Shown here: in pieces, positions 53,731 to 63,148 of the stretch
Position numbering within the stretch: the stretch's first letter is position 1
Layout of the letters: every line of letters starts with the position of its first letter
NCBI GenBank assembly: GCA_009379845.1
Contig: WHSZ01000017.1
Location: forward strand, 1 to 64,000
Source of the DNA: Pseudonocardiaceae bacterium
GTDB taxonomy: Bacteria > Actinomycetota > Actinomycetes > Mycobacteriales > Pseudonocardiaceae
Length of the DNA: 64,000 nt
Direction: 5' to 3'
Translations under genes and position numbers: made by a program
Notes under the pieces: model-generated
The model's input: only the letters and a program-made list of their open reading frames with translations
The model's database searches: none
Told to the model about the DNA's origin: nothing

Positions 53731-54470
53731 AAGCGCGGAGCGATGCGGTAGCGTGTTCGCCAGGCTTCCGCGTCGTGGCTGAAGATCGTCTCCGCGCCCC
53801 GCTCGGCGCGGATCCCCTTCAAACGTCGGATACTTGCGACCGACGCGGCTGGGTCGTGTGTCCCGTTGACGCGCTCTGACTCAAACATCGTCTCAGATAC
53901 TGCCGCGTCACCGACCAGGATGACCGGACCGCTCTCGGGCAGCTCGACCATCACCGACTGATGCCCTGGAACATGCCCTGGCGTTGCGACCACCCGGATC
54001 CACGGCAGCAGCTCTGTGTCTCCATCGAGCGCTTCGTATTCGATGCCGCAGTCCGACCAGTCGGCGGCAGGGCAGCGGTCGGGTGTGTTAGCGGCGAAGG
54101 CGAGCTGCTCCCGCTGGACGACGTGCCGCGCCTTGGGGAAATACCGGTGCCCGCCGCAATGGTCGCAGTCGAAGTGAGTGGTGATGACCAAGTCGATGTC
54201 GTTCGGCCGCAGCCCGACCTCGGCGAGGCGGGGCACGATACCGTCTTCCTGCCGCATCCGCACGGTCATCGCGGGACCGCCGGTTCGGCTCCACGGATCC
54301 GTTACGTGTTCGATCGCGATGCCGGTGTCGACCAGTGTGTTCTTAGGCCCTGTGATCAAGAAGGCCGTTATCGGTGACATGTAGGTGGGTCCGCGTTCTG
54401 GCTCCATCGGCATATACGTGTCGACGTCGATCTCAGCCCACCCACAGGTAAGGACGTAGAGTCTGGTCAC
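53721..54470 (-). CDS. MBL-fold hydrolase (N-acyl-homoserine-lactonase-like)
   Basis: This 249-residue MBL protein begins MTRLYVLTCGWAEIDVDTYM and has motif THFDCDHCGGH (His99, Asp101, Asp103, His104), TPGHVPGHQSVMVEL and VGDAAVSETMF. In AiiA-type lactonases the motif is HxHxDH; here the second His is Asp, a variant seen in part of this subfamily. It likely hydrolyses a lactone, ester or amide. Last gene of the seven-gene leftward set, coupled to the Mur-ligase-like gene by a 4-base overlap. Confidence 0.88.
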   Translation of the reverse strand: MTRLYVLTCGWAEIDVDTYMPMEPERGPTYMSPITAFLITGPKNTLVDTGIAIEHVTDPWSRTGGPAMTVRMRQEDGIVPRLAEVGLRPNDIDLVITTHFDCDHCGGHRYFPKARHVVQREQLAFAANTPDRCPAADWSDCGIEYEALDGDTELLPWIRVVATPGHVPGHQSVMVELPESGPVILVGDAAVSETMFESERVNGTHDPAASVASIRRLKGIRAERGAETIFSHDAEAWRTRYRIAPRFYS

Positions 54471-55921
54471 CTCGCCCGCTTTGCGTTGAGCGCCTTACGA
54501 GCGATTTCGCCGAACAAGGGCAAAGTACTGTCCCGGATCTCGAAGACCGGCGCCAAGACCACGTTGTCGCCCCGCCGCGCGATGGCGATCGCCTGCTGTG
54601 CGGCGGTTTCCAGCGAGATAGCGCGGGATACCGCCGATAGATCCGCTCCGGCGCGTGCGAGTGCGTCATGAATCCGATCGCCGGCCGATCCGAGCGTGAA
54701 CACCCGCCGCGCCTTGCGGGTAGCCAGTAAGGCGAACTCGTCGAATAGTCGTTGCTCATCGGGAGTAGTGTGCATCGGCGCGACCGACCATCCATCCTGG
54801 ACGTCCTCGCCGCCGCATAGCAACAGTACCGAGTCATCGGCGAACGAGCTCAGCGAGGCGATGGCCTTGCGCGGCGTCAGCGCCAGGCTGTCGTCGTACA
54901 CGGCGACACCATTGGCGGCAGCGACCAATTCACGTCGGCCAGCCAACCCGTCGAAACCAGTGAGTCCGGCGTGGACGGCATCGCGAGAGGCGCCAGCGCT
55001 CAGCGCCGCCGTTGCTGCGGCCAGCGCGTTCATCACGTAGGAATCGGCAAGGCGGATCTGGTCACGGGCGAGCAAGACCGTTGCGTCGTCGGCGACAAGC
55101 CGGTCACCCGCCAGCCGTACGTTGGCGTCCTGCCGTGCCGCGGCTGAGAACAGCCGGACGCGCCCGGGAGCGATCCGCGCCCAGGCGCGGCCGATCGCCT
55201 CGTCGGCGTTGAGGACCGCCACGTCGCCCGGGCGTTGCGCGGTGACTATCCGCTGCTTGGCGGCGAGATAGGCACCGAGCGACCCGTGCCACTCGAGGTG
55301 ATCAGGCGAGATCGTGGTCACCACCGCGATGTTCGGGCCGTGCGCCATGTATTCAAGGTGGGAACTCGTCAACTCGAGCACCAGCACGCCGTTGGGGTCC
55401 ATGCGCTTCAGTTGCTCGAGCAACTCCCAGTTCGGATTCGCACTACCGGTCAACGGGTGCCGACAAGGCAGGTAAACCTGCCGTCCGGCAGCACGCAGAA
55501 TCGCGCCGATCATCGCTGCGGTCGTGCTCTTGCCGGCCGAGCCCGTCACTCCGACGGTGAGCGCTGGTGTCATCTCGAGGAGGAGATCGGCCAGGTGGGT
55601 GATCCGGCAGCCCGCGCCGCGGGCGGCCTGGACTACCGGCGCCGACGGCGAGGTGTAGTCGTGGGCGAACAGTAGCAAGCACCGGTGGGCCCACGAGAGG
55701 TCGTCGCCTTCTGCGATGGTCACGCCGGTCGCACGAAGCGAGTCCAGTTCCTTGGCTGTCACGTCCGGTGCGACTCGGGTGGCGAGCAGGACAACGTGTG
55801 CCTCGAGCCGGACCAGCAGACGGGCGAGCGCGATCGTGTCCCGGTCAATACGGTCGACCGCCACCGTCGACGCCGGAAGCGCATCGAGCAATGGGTGGAG
55901 GTCTGTGGTGTGCGCGGTCAT
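54467..55921 (-). CDS. MurD-like ATP-dependent amide ligase
   Basis: This 484-residue Mur-ligase-fold protein has three visible domains. The N-terminal domain (1-115) is unlike MurD. The ATP domain has the P-loop VGVTGSAGKSTTAAMI (Lys131), ELTSSHLEYMA and SPDHLEWHGSLGAYLAAKQRI, with Lys222 at the carbamylated-Lys position. The C-terminal domain has GLAGRRELV and YDDSLALTP. MurD joins D-Glu to UDP-MurNAc-Ala; its DSKATNP motif is DSLALTP here, so substrate contacts differ. No cell-wall genes are nearby. It is translationally coupled to a peptide ABC ATPase and an MBL hydrolase, suggesting amide-bond formation on an imported acid. Confidence 0.85.
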   Translation of the reverse strand: MTAHTTDLHPLLDALPASTVAVDRIDRDTIALARLLVRLEAHVVLLATRVAPDVTAKELDSLRATGVTIAEGDDLSWAHRCLLLFAHDYTSPSAPVVQAARGAGCRITHLADLLLEMTPALTVGVTGSAGKSTTAAMIGAILRAAGRQVYLPCRHPLTGSANPNWELLEQLKRMDPNGVLVLELTSSHLEYMAHGPNIAVVTTISPDHLEWHGSLGAYLAAKQRIVTAQRPGDVAVLNADEAIGRAWARIAPGRVRLFSAAARQDANVRLAGDRLVADDATVLLARDQIRLADSYVMNALAAATAALSAGASRDAVHAGLTGFDGLAGRRELVAAANGVAVYDDSLALTPRKAIASLSSFADDSVLLLCGGEDVQDGWSVAPMHTTPDEQRLFDEFALLATRKARRVFTLGSAGDRIHDALARAGADLSAVSRAISLETAAQQAIAIARRGDNVVLAPVFEIRDSTLPLFGEIARKALNAKRAR

Positions 55922-57987
55922 GACGTCATTGGAGGGTCGTCATGCGTCTGCAGAGCACGCAACTCGGTGGGCGGGATGTGGCAGCGGTAGGTGTGGCCGT
56001 CCCCGTCGTGCTGCCAGGGCGGCTTCTCGGTACGACACAGGTCGCCGATCGCGCGTGGGCAACGCGTGTGGAAGCGGCAGCCGCTCGGCGGGTTCGCGGG
56101 ACTGGGAATCGTTCCCGTCAGGCGGATGCGGCCTCTCCCGGGCTCAGTCGGGTTGAGCGATGGAATCGCCGAGACGAGTGCCTCGGTGTACGGATGGTGG
56201 CCAGGCTTGAACATCTCTTCCGCCGACCCCACCTCCACGATCTCGCCGAGGTACATCACGGCGATCCGGTCCGACAGGTAACGCACCACTCCCAGGTCGT
56301 GTGAGATCAGGATGTAGCTGAGCTGCCGGTCGACGTGAAGATCCGACAGGAGATTCAGTATCGCCGCCTGGACCGACACGTCGAGTGACGAGACGGGCTC
56401 GTCACAGACGACCAGTTCTGGCTCGCCAGCAAATGCCGACGCGATCGCGACGCGCTGCTTGAGCCCGCCGGAAAGCGCGGCCGGCTTGACCTCCAGGTGA
56501 CGGGGCTCCAGGCGCACATCAGCCAGGAGCTGCCGGACCCGCAGATCTGCTGTCCGTCCACGCTCGCCACGCAATAGCCGAACCGACCGAAGAAGCAGCC
56601 GCCGCACCGATCGACGCGGGTTCAACGAAGTGTCGGGATCCTGGAAGACCATCTGGACGGCGCGGCGCAGGGCATGTCGGCGACGGCGCGCTGCCGGGCT
56701 GATCGAGATGCCGCCGAAAGACAGGGTCCCTGCCGAGCTGTTGTCCAGGCCGACGACGCAGCGTGCCAGGGTGCTCTTACCCGAGCCCGATTCGCCGACA
56801 ACGCCGAGGATCTCCCCACGGTGGACTTCCAGCGATACTCCCGCGACCGCCTCGACATGCTGGCCGGGCGCGGAGTAGGTCTTTCGGGCATCCTCGACGA
56901 GAAGCAGCGGTTCGCTGGCGTCGTCCGACTTATCGGCCGGAGACGGGAAGGCGCGTGGCGGGATCTTCGAGACGGCATCGACGAAATGGCATCTCGATGT
57001 GTGGCCGCTGGCAACGGGGACGAGCGGTGGCGCCTGGGTGTGGCATCGATCTTCGGTGATCGAGCAGCGGTCGGCGAACACACACGCCGGCACGTCGGTG
57101 CCAAGCGCGGGCAGGGATCCGGGGATCGGATCGAGCCGCATGGTGTCCTTGTGCATTCCCATCCGCGGCACGCAGCGCAGGAGCGCTAGCGTGTATGGAT
57201 GTTTCGGCTCGGTGAGAACATGCTGCGCCGCGCCCTCTTCGACCAGCCGGCCGGCGTAAAGCACGCCGACCCGCTCGCACATCTGCGCGACGATGCCGAG
57301 GTTGTGACTGATGAACAACACCGACGTGCCGTAGTCCGAGCGTAGGCCGGCGACCAGCTCGAGCACCTCGGCCTCCACGGTCGTGTCCAGGCCGGTCGTG
57401 GGCTCGTCGAGCACAAGCACGTGGGGGTTGGTGGCGAGCGCCATCGCGATGACCACCCGTTGCTTTTGACCTCCGGACATCTCATGTGGATAGCGCCGGG
57501 CGACTCGGCCGGGGTCGGCAAGCTGTACGCGTGTGAGCATCTCCCGCGCGGCATCGGCTGCCTCGGCACGACCCATGGCGCGGTGGTAGCGGTAGACCTC
57601 GGCGATCTGCTCGCCAATGCGCAGCGTCGGGTTCAGTGATGATGCGGTCTCCTGGTAGACCATCGCGAGGCGGTTGCCGCGCAGCTCGCGCAGTTGCGCC
57701 GGGGACATTCCCAACATGTCCTCGCCCTCAAGGCTGACCGAACCGTCGTCGATCACGGCATTGGGCGGCAGGTATCGCATCAGCGTCATCGCCACGGTCG
57801 TTTTGCCGCAGCCGGATTCGCCAACGAGTCCATACGCCTCGCCTGGCTGGATGGCGAGTGAGACACCACGAAGCACCTGTAGGTTCCGTCTACGCCTGCG
57901 GTAGCTCACGACAAGGTCGCGGATTTCGACTGCCGGGGGCGCCTCGTTGGCGTCCCCGGTGATTACCGACGTCGGTTCGGCACTCAT
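55918..57987 (-). CDS. Fused DppD-DppF peptide ABC ATPase
   Basis: This 689-residue protein has two complete ATP-binding modules. The first has Walker A GESGCGKTT, signature MSGGQKQRV and VLVLDEPTTGLD. The second has GESGSGKST, LSGGLKQRV and LVVCDEPVSSLD. Each ends in an oligopeptide-type Cys-rich tail (CVFADRCSITEDRC; CRFHTRCPRAIGDLC). In most systems these are two separate subunits. The start is ATG 57985-57987 and overlaps the DppC stop; its end overlaps the Mur-ligase-like gene. Confidence 0.93.
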   Translation of the reverse strand: MSAEPTSVITGDANEAPPAVEIRDLVVSYRRRRRNLQVLRGVSLAIQPGEAYGLVGESGCGKTTVAMTLMRYLPPNAVIDDGSVSLEGEDMLGMSPAQLRELRGNRLAMVYQETASSLNPTLRIGEQIAEVYRYHRAMGRAEAADAAREMLTRVQLADPGRVARRYPHEMSGGQKQRVVIAMALATNPHVLVLDEPTTGLDTTVEAEVLELVAGLRSDYGTSVLFISHNLGIVAQMCERVGVLYAGRLVEEGAAQHVLTEPKHPYTLALLRCVPRMGMHKDTMRLDPIPGSLPALGTDVPACVFADRCSITEDRCHTQAPPLVPVASGHTSRCHFVDAVSKIPPRAFPSPADKSDDASEPLLLVEDARKTYSAPGQHVEAVAGVSLEVHRGEILGVVGESGSGKSTLARCVVGLDNSSAGTLSFGGISISPAARRRRHALRRAVQMVFQDPDTSLNPRRSVRRLLLRSVRLLRGERGRTADLRVRQLLADVRLEPRHLEVKPAALSGGLKQRVAIASAFAGEPELVVCDEPVSSLDVSVQAAILNLLSDLHVDRQLSYILISHDLGVVRYLSDRIAVMYLGEIVEVGSAEEMFKPGHHPYTEALVSAIPSLNPTEPGRGRIRLTGTIPSPANPPSGCRFHTRCPRAIGDLCRTEKPPWQHDGDGHTYRCHIPPTELRALQTHDDPPMTS

Positions 57988-58895
57988 TCCTCGATCACCT
58001 GCCGCAGGCCGTCGACGACGAGATTGATGGACACCACGAGGGTCGCGAGCGCGAGGGCGGGAGCAAGCACGACCCACGGTGCCACCTGCAGATAGGAGCG
58101 GCCCAAGGAGATCGCCAGACCCCAATCTGGGGACGGTTGCTGCAGGCCGAGACCAAGGAACGATAGCGTCGCGACCGTGAACACCGCGTATCCGAAACGG
58201 ACGGTCGCCTCGACCATCAGCGGGCCACCGACATTGGGCAAGATCTCCGCCACCATGATGTAGGGGCCGCGCTCGCCGCGGAGACGAGCAGCGGCTATGT
58301 AGTCACGACTTCGCTCCTGCAGGACGACCGAGCGAACCGTACGGGCCACGTTAGGAACGAACAGCAGGCCAGTGACCAGGATTACCGCGACGTTCGACGC
58401 GCCCACCACGGCTAGCGCCAGTACGGCGACGACGATCGGCGGGAAGGCCAAGAACGCATCAAGCAGTCGTGTGATCAGCTCGTCGAACCAGCCGCGGTAA
58501 TACCCCGCCGCCAAGCCGATGGTGGTGCCCAGCAGGAGAGCGAGCAATGTCGCAGCGGGGGCGATGCCGAGTACCGTCGTCGCGCCGGCCAGGACGCGGG
58601 ACAGCACGTCACGACCGAGGTTGTCGGTCCCGAGCCAGTGTTGGGCCGAGGGCGCGGCGAGTGCGTTGGTCGGGTCAAGGGCCTGGGGGTCGGTCGGCAC
58701 GAACAGTGACCACGCTACCGAGTCGAGAACCCACCACAGGAGAATCGCGCAGCCGACCATGAAAGTCTTCGACCGTAGGAGCGCGCGCACCAGGTCACGC
58801 CGCGCACGTCGCCGCGCGCTGGGCTCGGCGACCGGCGGCTGTTCATCCACGGTCGCCTCCATCGGTGCCTGCGTCTGCTTTCGCCCGGCCGTCAT
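57984..58895 (-). CDS. DppC-type peptide ABC permease
   Basis: This 303-residue permease has an N-terminal cytoplasmic tail, an HWLGTDNLGRDVLSRVLAGA motif, about six membrane segments and the permease EAA-type loop (RDYIAAARLRGERGPYIMVA). It is the second permease subunit of the dipeptide/nickel-type importer. Its start base coincides with the last base of the DppB gene, so translation is coupled. Confidence 0.94.
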   Translation of the reverse strand: MTAGRKQTQAPMEATVDEQPPVAEPSARRRARRDLVRALLRSKTFMVGCAILLWWVLDSVAWSLFVPTDPQALDPTNALAAPSAQHWLGTDNLGRDVLSRVLAGATTVLGIAPAATLLALLLGTTIGLAAGYYRGWFDELITRLLDAFLAFPPIVVAVLALAVVGASNVAVILVTGLLFVPNVARTVRSVVLQERSRDYIAAARLRGERGPYIMVAEILPNVGGPLMVEATVRFGYAVFTVATLSFLGLGLQQPSPDWGLAISLGRSYLQVAPWVVLAPALALATLVVSINLVVDGLRQVIEE

Positions 58896-59935
58896 CAGCT
58901 CGACGCCCGGATCTGCGGATTAAGGGCCGCATACACGACATCCGCGATCACGTTCATGGTCATGTAGAAGGCGGCGATGACCAGGACACACGCCGACAGC
59001 ACCGGCAGGTCGTTGGCCGCGGCCGAATCCACGGCAAGCTTGCCGATGCCGGGGTAGCCGAACAGGATCTCGGTGACCGCCAGTCCGCCCACCATGTAGC
59101 CGAACTGGAGCATCACGACGGAGACCGTCGGCAGCATGGCGTTACGCAGAACGTGGCGGCGGATAACTGTTCGTCGTGGTAGTCCTTTAAGGAAAGCGGT
59201 CCGAGTGTAGTTCGTGTGCAGCACGTCGACCGTGCCCTCACGCGTCATCCGCGAGATGTACCCGAACATGATGAGCATCACGGGGACCGCGGGCAGGGTG
59301 AGCTGGGTGACGATATCGCTTGGCGACAGCGATGGGACCGTCGACACGACCGGGAACCATTGCAATCGCACCGCGAAGACCACGAGCAGCACGGTGCCGC
59401 TGACAAACTCGGGCATGGCGATCAGCGAGAAGCCTGCGATGGAGACAGCGCGATCACGCAATTTGCCCTCACCTAGGGCAGCGACGACACCAAGTAAGAT
59501 CGAGATCACTACGACGATCACGAAGGCATAGGTTCCTAGGATCAATGAATTGACGAACCGCTCAAGCACCAGGGGGCGCACCGCTACAGACAGCGCGTGG
59601 GAGGATCCCCAGTCGCCGATGACGAAGCTGCTGATCCAGTTCCCGTAGCGCGCTATCAGTGGGTCGTTGGCGCCGAGTTGCTCGTTCAGTCGCGCGACCT
59701 GCTCAGCGGTCGCGTATGGACCAAGGATGGTCCTACCGATGTCACCGGGAAGGACTTGGCTGATCAGGAACACGATGACCGACACCAACAGCAGCGTGAA
59801 CAGTGCGGCCGCGACGCGCCGACCGATGAGTCGGATCATTCGCCCATGTCTGCGCACGTGTTGCGCCGCACCAAAATCTGGACGTTCGTTGGCTTGCTCC
59901 GTGTCGACTTTTGGCTCGCTGCCTACGACTTCCAT
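58895..59935 (-). CDS. DppB-type peptide ABC permease
   Basis: This 346-residue protein has typical DppB features: a first helix (RRVAAALFTLLLVSVIVFLI), LPGDIGRTILG, GDWGSSHALSVAV, and the EAA loop TRTAFLKGLPRRTVIRRHVL. The 33-residue N-terminal extension before MIRLIGRRV is unusual, but the upstream ATG overlaps the binding-protein stop by 13 bases, fitting a coupled start. It forms the channel with DppC. Confidence 0.92.
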   Translation of the reverse strand: MEVVGSEPKVDTEQANERPDFGAAQHVRRHGRMIRLIGRRVAAALFTLLLVSVIVFLISQVLPGDIGRTILGPYATAEQVARLNEQLGANDPLIARYGNWISSFVIGDWGSSHALSVAVRPLVLERFVNSLILGTYAFVIVVVISILLGVVAALGEGKLRDRAVSIAGFSLIAMPEFVSGTVLLVVFAVRLQWFPVVSTVPSLSPSDIVTQLTLPAVPVMLIMFGYISRMTREGTVDVLHTNYTRTAFLKGLPRRTVIRRHVLRNAMLPTVSVVMLQFGYMVGGLAVTEILFGYPGIGKLAVDSAAANDLPVLSACVLVIAAFYMTMNVIADVVYAALNPQIRASS

Positions 59936-61581
59936 AGCTTGCTGACTTCCAGATGGGACACCGGGCCGGACGCGATCCCATGAACGTTTGTTCGCTTGGC
60001 GCGAAGCTGCTTGACCCAGTACGCGATGATCGCTGGGGTCTCCTCGTTCTGGATCGTTGCCGCCTCAGCTGCGATCCGACGCTGCGACTGTAGGTCCACC
60101 GTGCCCGCTAGGTCCGCCATCAGGCGAGTAAAGGTCTCGTCGCTCCATTGCGAGGAGTTCCACACGCCACGGCTCGTGAGGGCCGGGGCGATCAGCTGGA
60201 CCGCCGTGCCCCGCTCTCCCCATCCGGTCAGTCCAAATGGAACAGTGAGCCACGGTTGACCGCTGTCAGCGGAGCCGTAGTACTGTGCCTGTGGCATCGT
60301 CTTGACGTTGATCCGAATGTTCGCCCCCTTGGCCTGCTGGCCAAGGCTCACCCCGTATGCGGGCTCTTCCAGGTAGTCCTCGCAAGTCAGCGCGACGTCT
60401 ATGCCGTTGGGGTGACCGGCGTCCCGGAGCAGGGATTTAGCCTTCGCATAATCTTGCGTGCGCTGCGCGATGTTCTCGATGGCCCGGTCGGAGACCGGAA
60501 ATATCGGTGCGAATCCATGATCGTTGCCCGGTTTCGCTCGGCCACCGAACAAACCATCGATGAGGGCTTGACGGTCCAGTGAATAGGCCACGGCCTGCCG
60601 TACACGCTTGTCATCGAATGGTGGCTTGTCCACACGCATATGAACTGCCCGGTATTCACTCGAGTCGTTCTCGTACACGAAAATATTCGGGTCACCGAAG
60701 AGCGCTTCAGATCCCTGGTAGGGCGTGTTCGCATAGAGATCGACCTCTCCCGCCTGGATCGCGAGTACGGCCGAAGCAGTATCGTTAAAATACTGCACGA
60801 CGACTTTATCGAGATACGGGAGCTTGGGATGCCAGTAGTCCGGGTTCCGGACGAATTCCGCTCGCACCTTCGGGTGCACGTTCGAGAGGATGTATGGGCC
60901 GGTGCCAACACCACCCTTGTCGAATTCGCCGATTTCGTAATCCTTCGGAAGGATAACCGTGTTGTAGTTGAATGCCGACACTGCATATGGAAAGTCGGCG
61001 AACGGCCGTTCGAGGTTGAACCGCACTGTTCGTGCGTCGACCTTCTCGACACCCTGATCGGTCAGAATTCCGTCGAAATTGGTCAGCGCCGGGGAATTGG
61101 ACGCCGGGTTGGCAAGCCGGGCGATCGACGCGACCACGTCGTCGACGGTCATCGGACGGCCGTCGTGGAACTTCACACCCTGCCGGATCGTGAACTCCCA
61201 GGCATCCGGCCGTTCTGGGTTTACCGCGCGCCACTTGGTGGAGAGCGCCGGCTTGAGTACGTAGTCGGAATCGGGATAGGCGAGGTACTCGGCAGCGACC
61301 GGCACGGTCATATTGGCGCCGATGTTGTCCATTTGAACCGGATCGACCGCGGCGGTGGGTGGCGGAAGGGCGATTCTCGCTGTTCCACCGCGCCGCGGCG
61401 GACCCACGTCGTTATCCGGGTCGGTGCGCCCGCGCTCGGTCGCGGCCGGCCCGCAGCCCGACAAGATCAGATTCATGGAAGCCAACGACAGGCCGGCGAC
61501 GCTTGCGCGCCTCATGAACGTCCTTCGCGTCAAACGGTTCGCGCGGATCTCTTCTAGCAAGTGGTACTGGTAGTCATCCAT
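59923..61581 (-). CDS. Family-5 (DppA/OppA) peptide-binding lipoprotein with Tat signal
   Basis: This 552-residue binding protein has a twin-arginine leader (LTRRTFMRRASVAGLSLASM) followed by a lipobox LSGC. It is therefore probably exported folded by the Tat system and lipidated. The mature part shows WEFTIRQGVKFHDGRPMTVD, GTGPYILSNVHPKVRAEFV and AVLAIQAGEVDLYANTPYQG. The family binds di- and oligopeptides, nickel or related ligands. It opens the transporter part of the operon, after the FAD oxidase gene (36 bases). Confidence 0.93.
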   Translation of the reverse strand: MDDYQYHLLEEIRANRLTRRTFMRRASVAGLSLASMNLILSGCGPAATERGRTDPDNDVGPPRRGGTARIALPPPTAAVDPVQMDNIGANMTVPVAAEYLAYPDSDYVLKPALSTKWRAVNPERPDAWEFTIRQGVKFHDGRPMTVDDVVASIARLANPASNSPALTNFDGILTDQGVEKVDARTVRFNLERPFADFPYAVSAFNYNTVILPKDYEIGEFDKGGVGTGPYILSNVHPKVRAEFVRNPDYWHPKLPYLDKVVVQYFNDTASAVLAIQAGEVDLYANTPYQGSEALFGDPNIFVYENDSSEYRAVHMRVDKPPFDDKRVRQAVAYSLDRQALIDGLFGGRAKPGNDHGFAPIFPVSDRAIENIAQRTQDYAKAKSLLRDAGHPNGIDVALTCEDYLEEPAYGVSLGQQAKGANIRINVKTMPQAQYYGSADSGQPWLTVPFGLTGWGERGTAVQLIAPALTSRGVWNSSQWSDETFTRLMADLAGTVDLQSQRRIAAEAATIQNEETPAIIAYWVKQLRAKRTNVHGIASGPVSHLEVSKLWKS

Positions 61582-61617
61582 CCCGCACCTTCCCTCAACA
61601 GTCCCCGAGCCCGCCCG

Positions 61618-63066
61618 CTACGGATCACCCGCCCACGACTCGGTGCTTCGTTGCCTGTCTCGATCAGACCGGCTCCCGTGCTCGGCAAGCTGGCGTTCGA
61701 CTTTCGCGGCGGCCTCGCGACCGGTCAGGACCGCCGAATCGGCGAACCAGGCGCCCAAGTAATCCCCCGCGAGTGAGATGCGCCCCAGGTCGCGATCGAG
61801 CGCGGACTGAAGCGCCGCACGACCGGAATGCGCATAGGAGGTGGCGTACTCCCAACACTGCAGGTCGACCTCCTCCACGAGCCCGATCAGCTCGGGAAAA
61901 ATGTCATACAGATCCCGCAGGAACAGGTCACGTATGTCAGCATTCGAGCGGTCCATCAGCCCTCGCCCGAGGGGACCACTGGCATAGACCATGAGGCTGC
62001 CGCCCGCGCGCCTGCTGCGCTCGCGCGATCGCAGGACGTTTGCCTGATTGAAGAACATATTGAACGATTTGCCTGGCACGACCGCCGAGTAGAGTCCATC
62101 CCACGGCATCGGTCGCCGCTCGCGGGTCAGCATCGCCATCACAATCGACGGTCCGAATTGGATGCTCCGCAATGCTCCTGCGGTGTCTTTAGGCAGCCCC
62201 TGAACGAGGCGCGCGGTTACGTGCGGCGGCGTGGTCACGATCGCATGGTGGGCACGTACTTGCTGCGGGCCGTCGCCGTCGACATAGGCGACCGTGACGC
62301 CGCCGTGGTCCGCCGCGACCGAGCTCACCTCGGCCTTGGTTGTCACCGAGCACGTCAACTGTCCAGCGAGCGCCTCGATGATTCGACCTGAGCCGCCGGC
62401 CACATTGCGCCCGAGGGCTCGATCCTTGGTGAGTACGAGTGCGAGCGCAGACATCGCGGCACCAGCACTCAGCTCCTCCGGATCGGCTTGGGCGCGATTA
62501 GCGATCGCCCGATAGATGTGGTCCAGCTCGCGGGGGAGCGGTCCGAGTAGTTCCGCGAACGTCCGGTCGTCCATGAATGCGTGCAGCGCCCGATTGACTT
62601 CAGACGGTGGGCGGTTCTTCAGACTCGTTGTGAAGCGCTGATACTCGCGGCTGTGCCAGAGGATCTTCAGCCCTGACCGCACGAACGCGATGCGCGCTCG
62701 AAGCGGCAACGGCGCCGTGCGAAGGATGGTCGTGGGCCCTCCGCCGGTGACGAGCCGCCGAGGAAAGGCCATCGCGGTAAAGCTTCCCTCGACCGGGAGG
62801 GTTTCGATGCCACAGCTGTCGATCAGACTCCCTACCGGACTCGCTGGCCCGCCGAAGAGGTGCGCGCCATAGTTCAGCCAGTACGGCGCACGGTCGTCGG
62901 AGCGAATCCGGCCCCCTAGCCGATCGTCGGCTTCGAGCACCAACACATCACGGGAGCCCAGCGACCGCGCGGCGGTCAGCCCGGCCAAACCGCCGCCTAT
63001 GACGACCACGTCCCTGACGGTGGTCCTCCGGGCCGGCATCGGTCCATCCGAGGTCGAAATAGGCAT
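61618..63066 (-). CDS. FAD-dependent amine oxidase-like protein
   Basis: This flavoprotein of about 482 residues has the dinucleotide motif VVVIGGGLAGLTAARSL, LVLEADDRLGGRIRS (Glu for the ribose and GGR) and the C-terminal FAD motif RISLAGDYLGAWFADSAVLTG. Family members oxidise amines, carotenoids or protoporphyrinogen. The central segment has NRPPSEVNRALHAFMDD and GGSGRIIEALAGQL. The start ATG 63064-63066 is uncertain; 20 or fewer residues could be added. First gene of the leftward set and divergent from the TrmB regulator. Confidence 0.85.
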   Translation of the reverse strand: MPISTSDGPMPARRTTVRDVVVIGGGLAGLTAARSLGSRDVLVLEADDRLGGRIRSDDRAPYWLNYGAHLFGGPASPVGSLIDSCGIETLPVEGSFTAMAFPRRLVTGGGPTTILRTAPLPLRARIAFVRSGLKILWHSREYQRFTTSLKNRPPSEVNRALHAFMDDRTFAELLGPLPRELDHIYRAIANRAQADPEELSAGAAMSALALVLTKDRALGRNVAGGSGRIIEALAGQLTCSVTTKAEVSSVAADHGGVTVAYVDGDGPQQVRAHHAIVTTPPHVTARLVQGLPKDTAGALRSIQFGPSIVMAMLTRERRPMPWDGLYSAVVPGKSFNMFFNQANVLRSRERSRRAGGSLMVYASGPLGRGLMDRSNADIRDLFLRDLYDIFPELIGLVEEVDLQCWEYATSYAHSGRAALQSALDRDLGRISLAGDYLGAWFADSAVLTGREAAAKVERQLAEHGSRSDRDRQRSTESWAGDP

Positions 63067-63148
63067 CGCAGAAGTGTACCCCCGGAAGGGAGTTACAGTC
63101 ACTAGATGACATTCAAAAGTACGCACCCCGGATCACGCGCAGCGAAAA

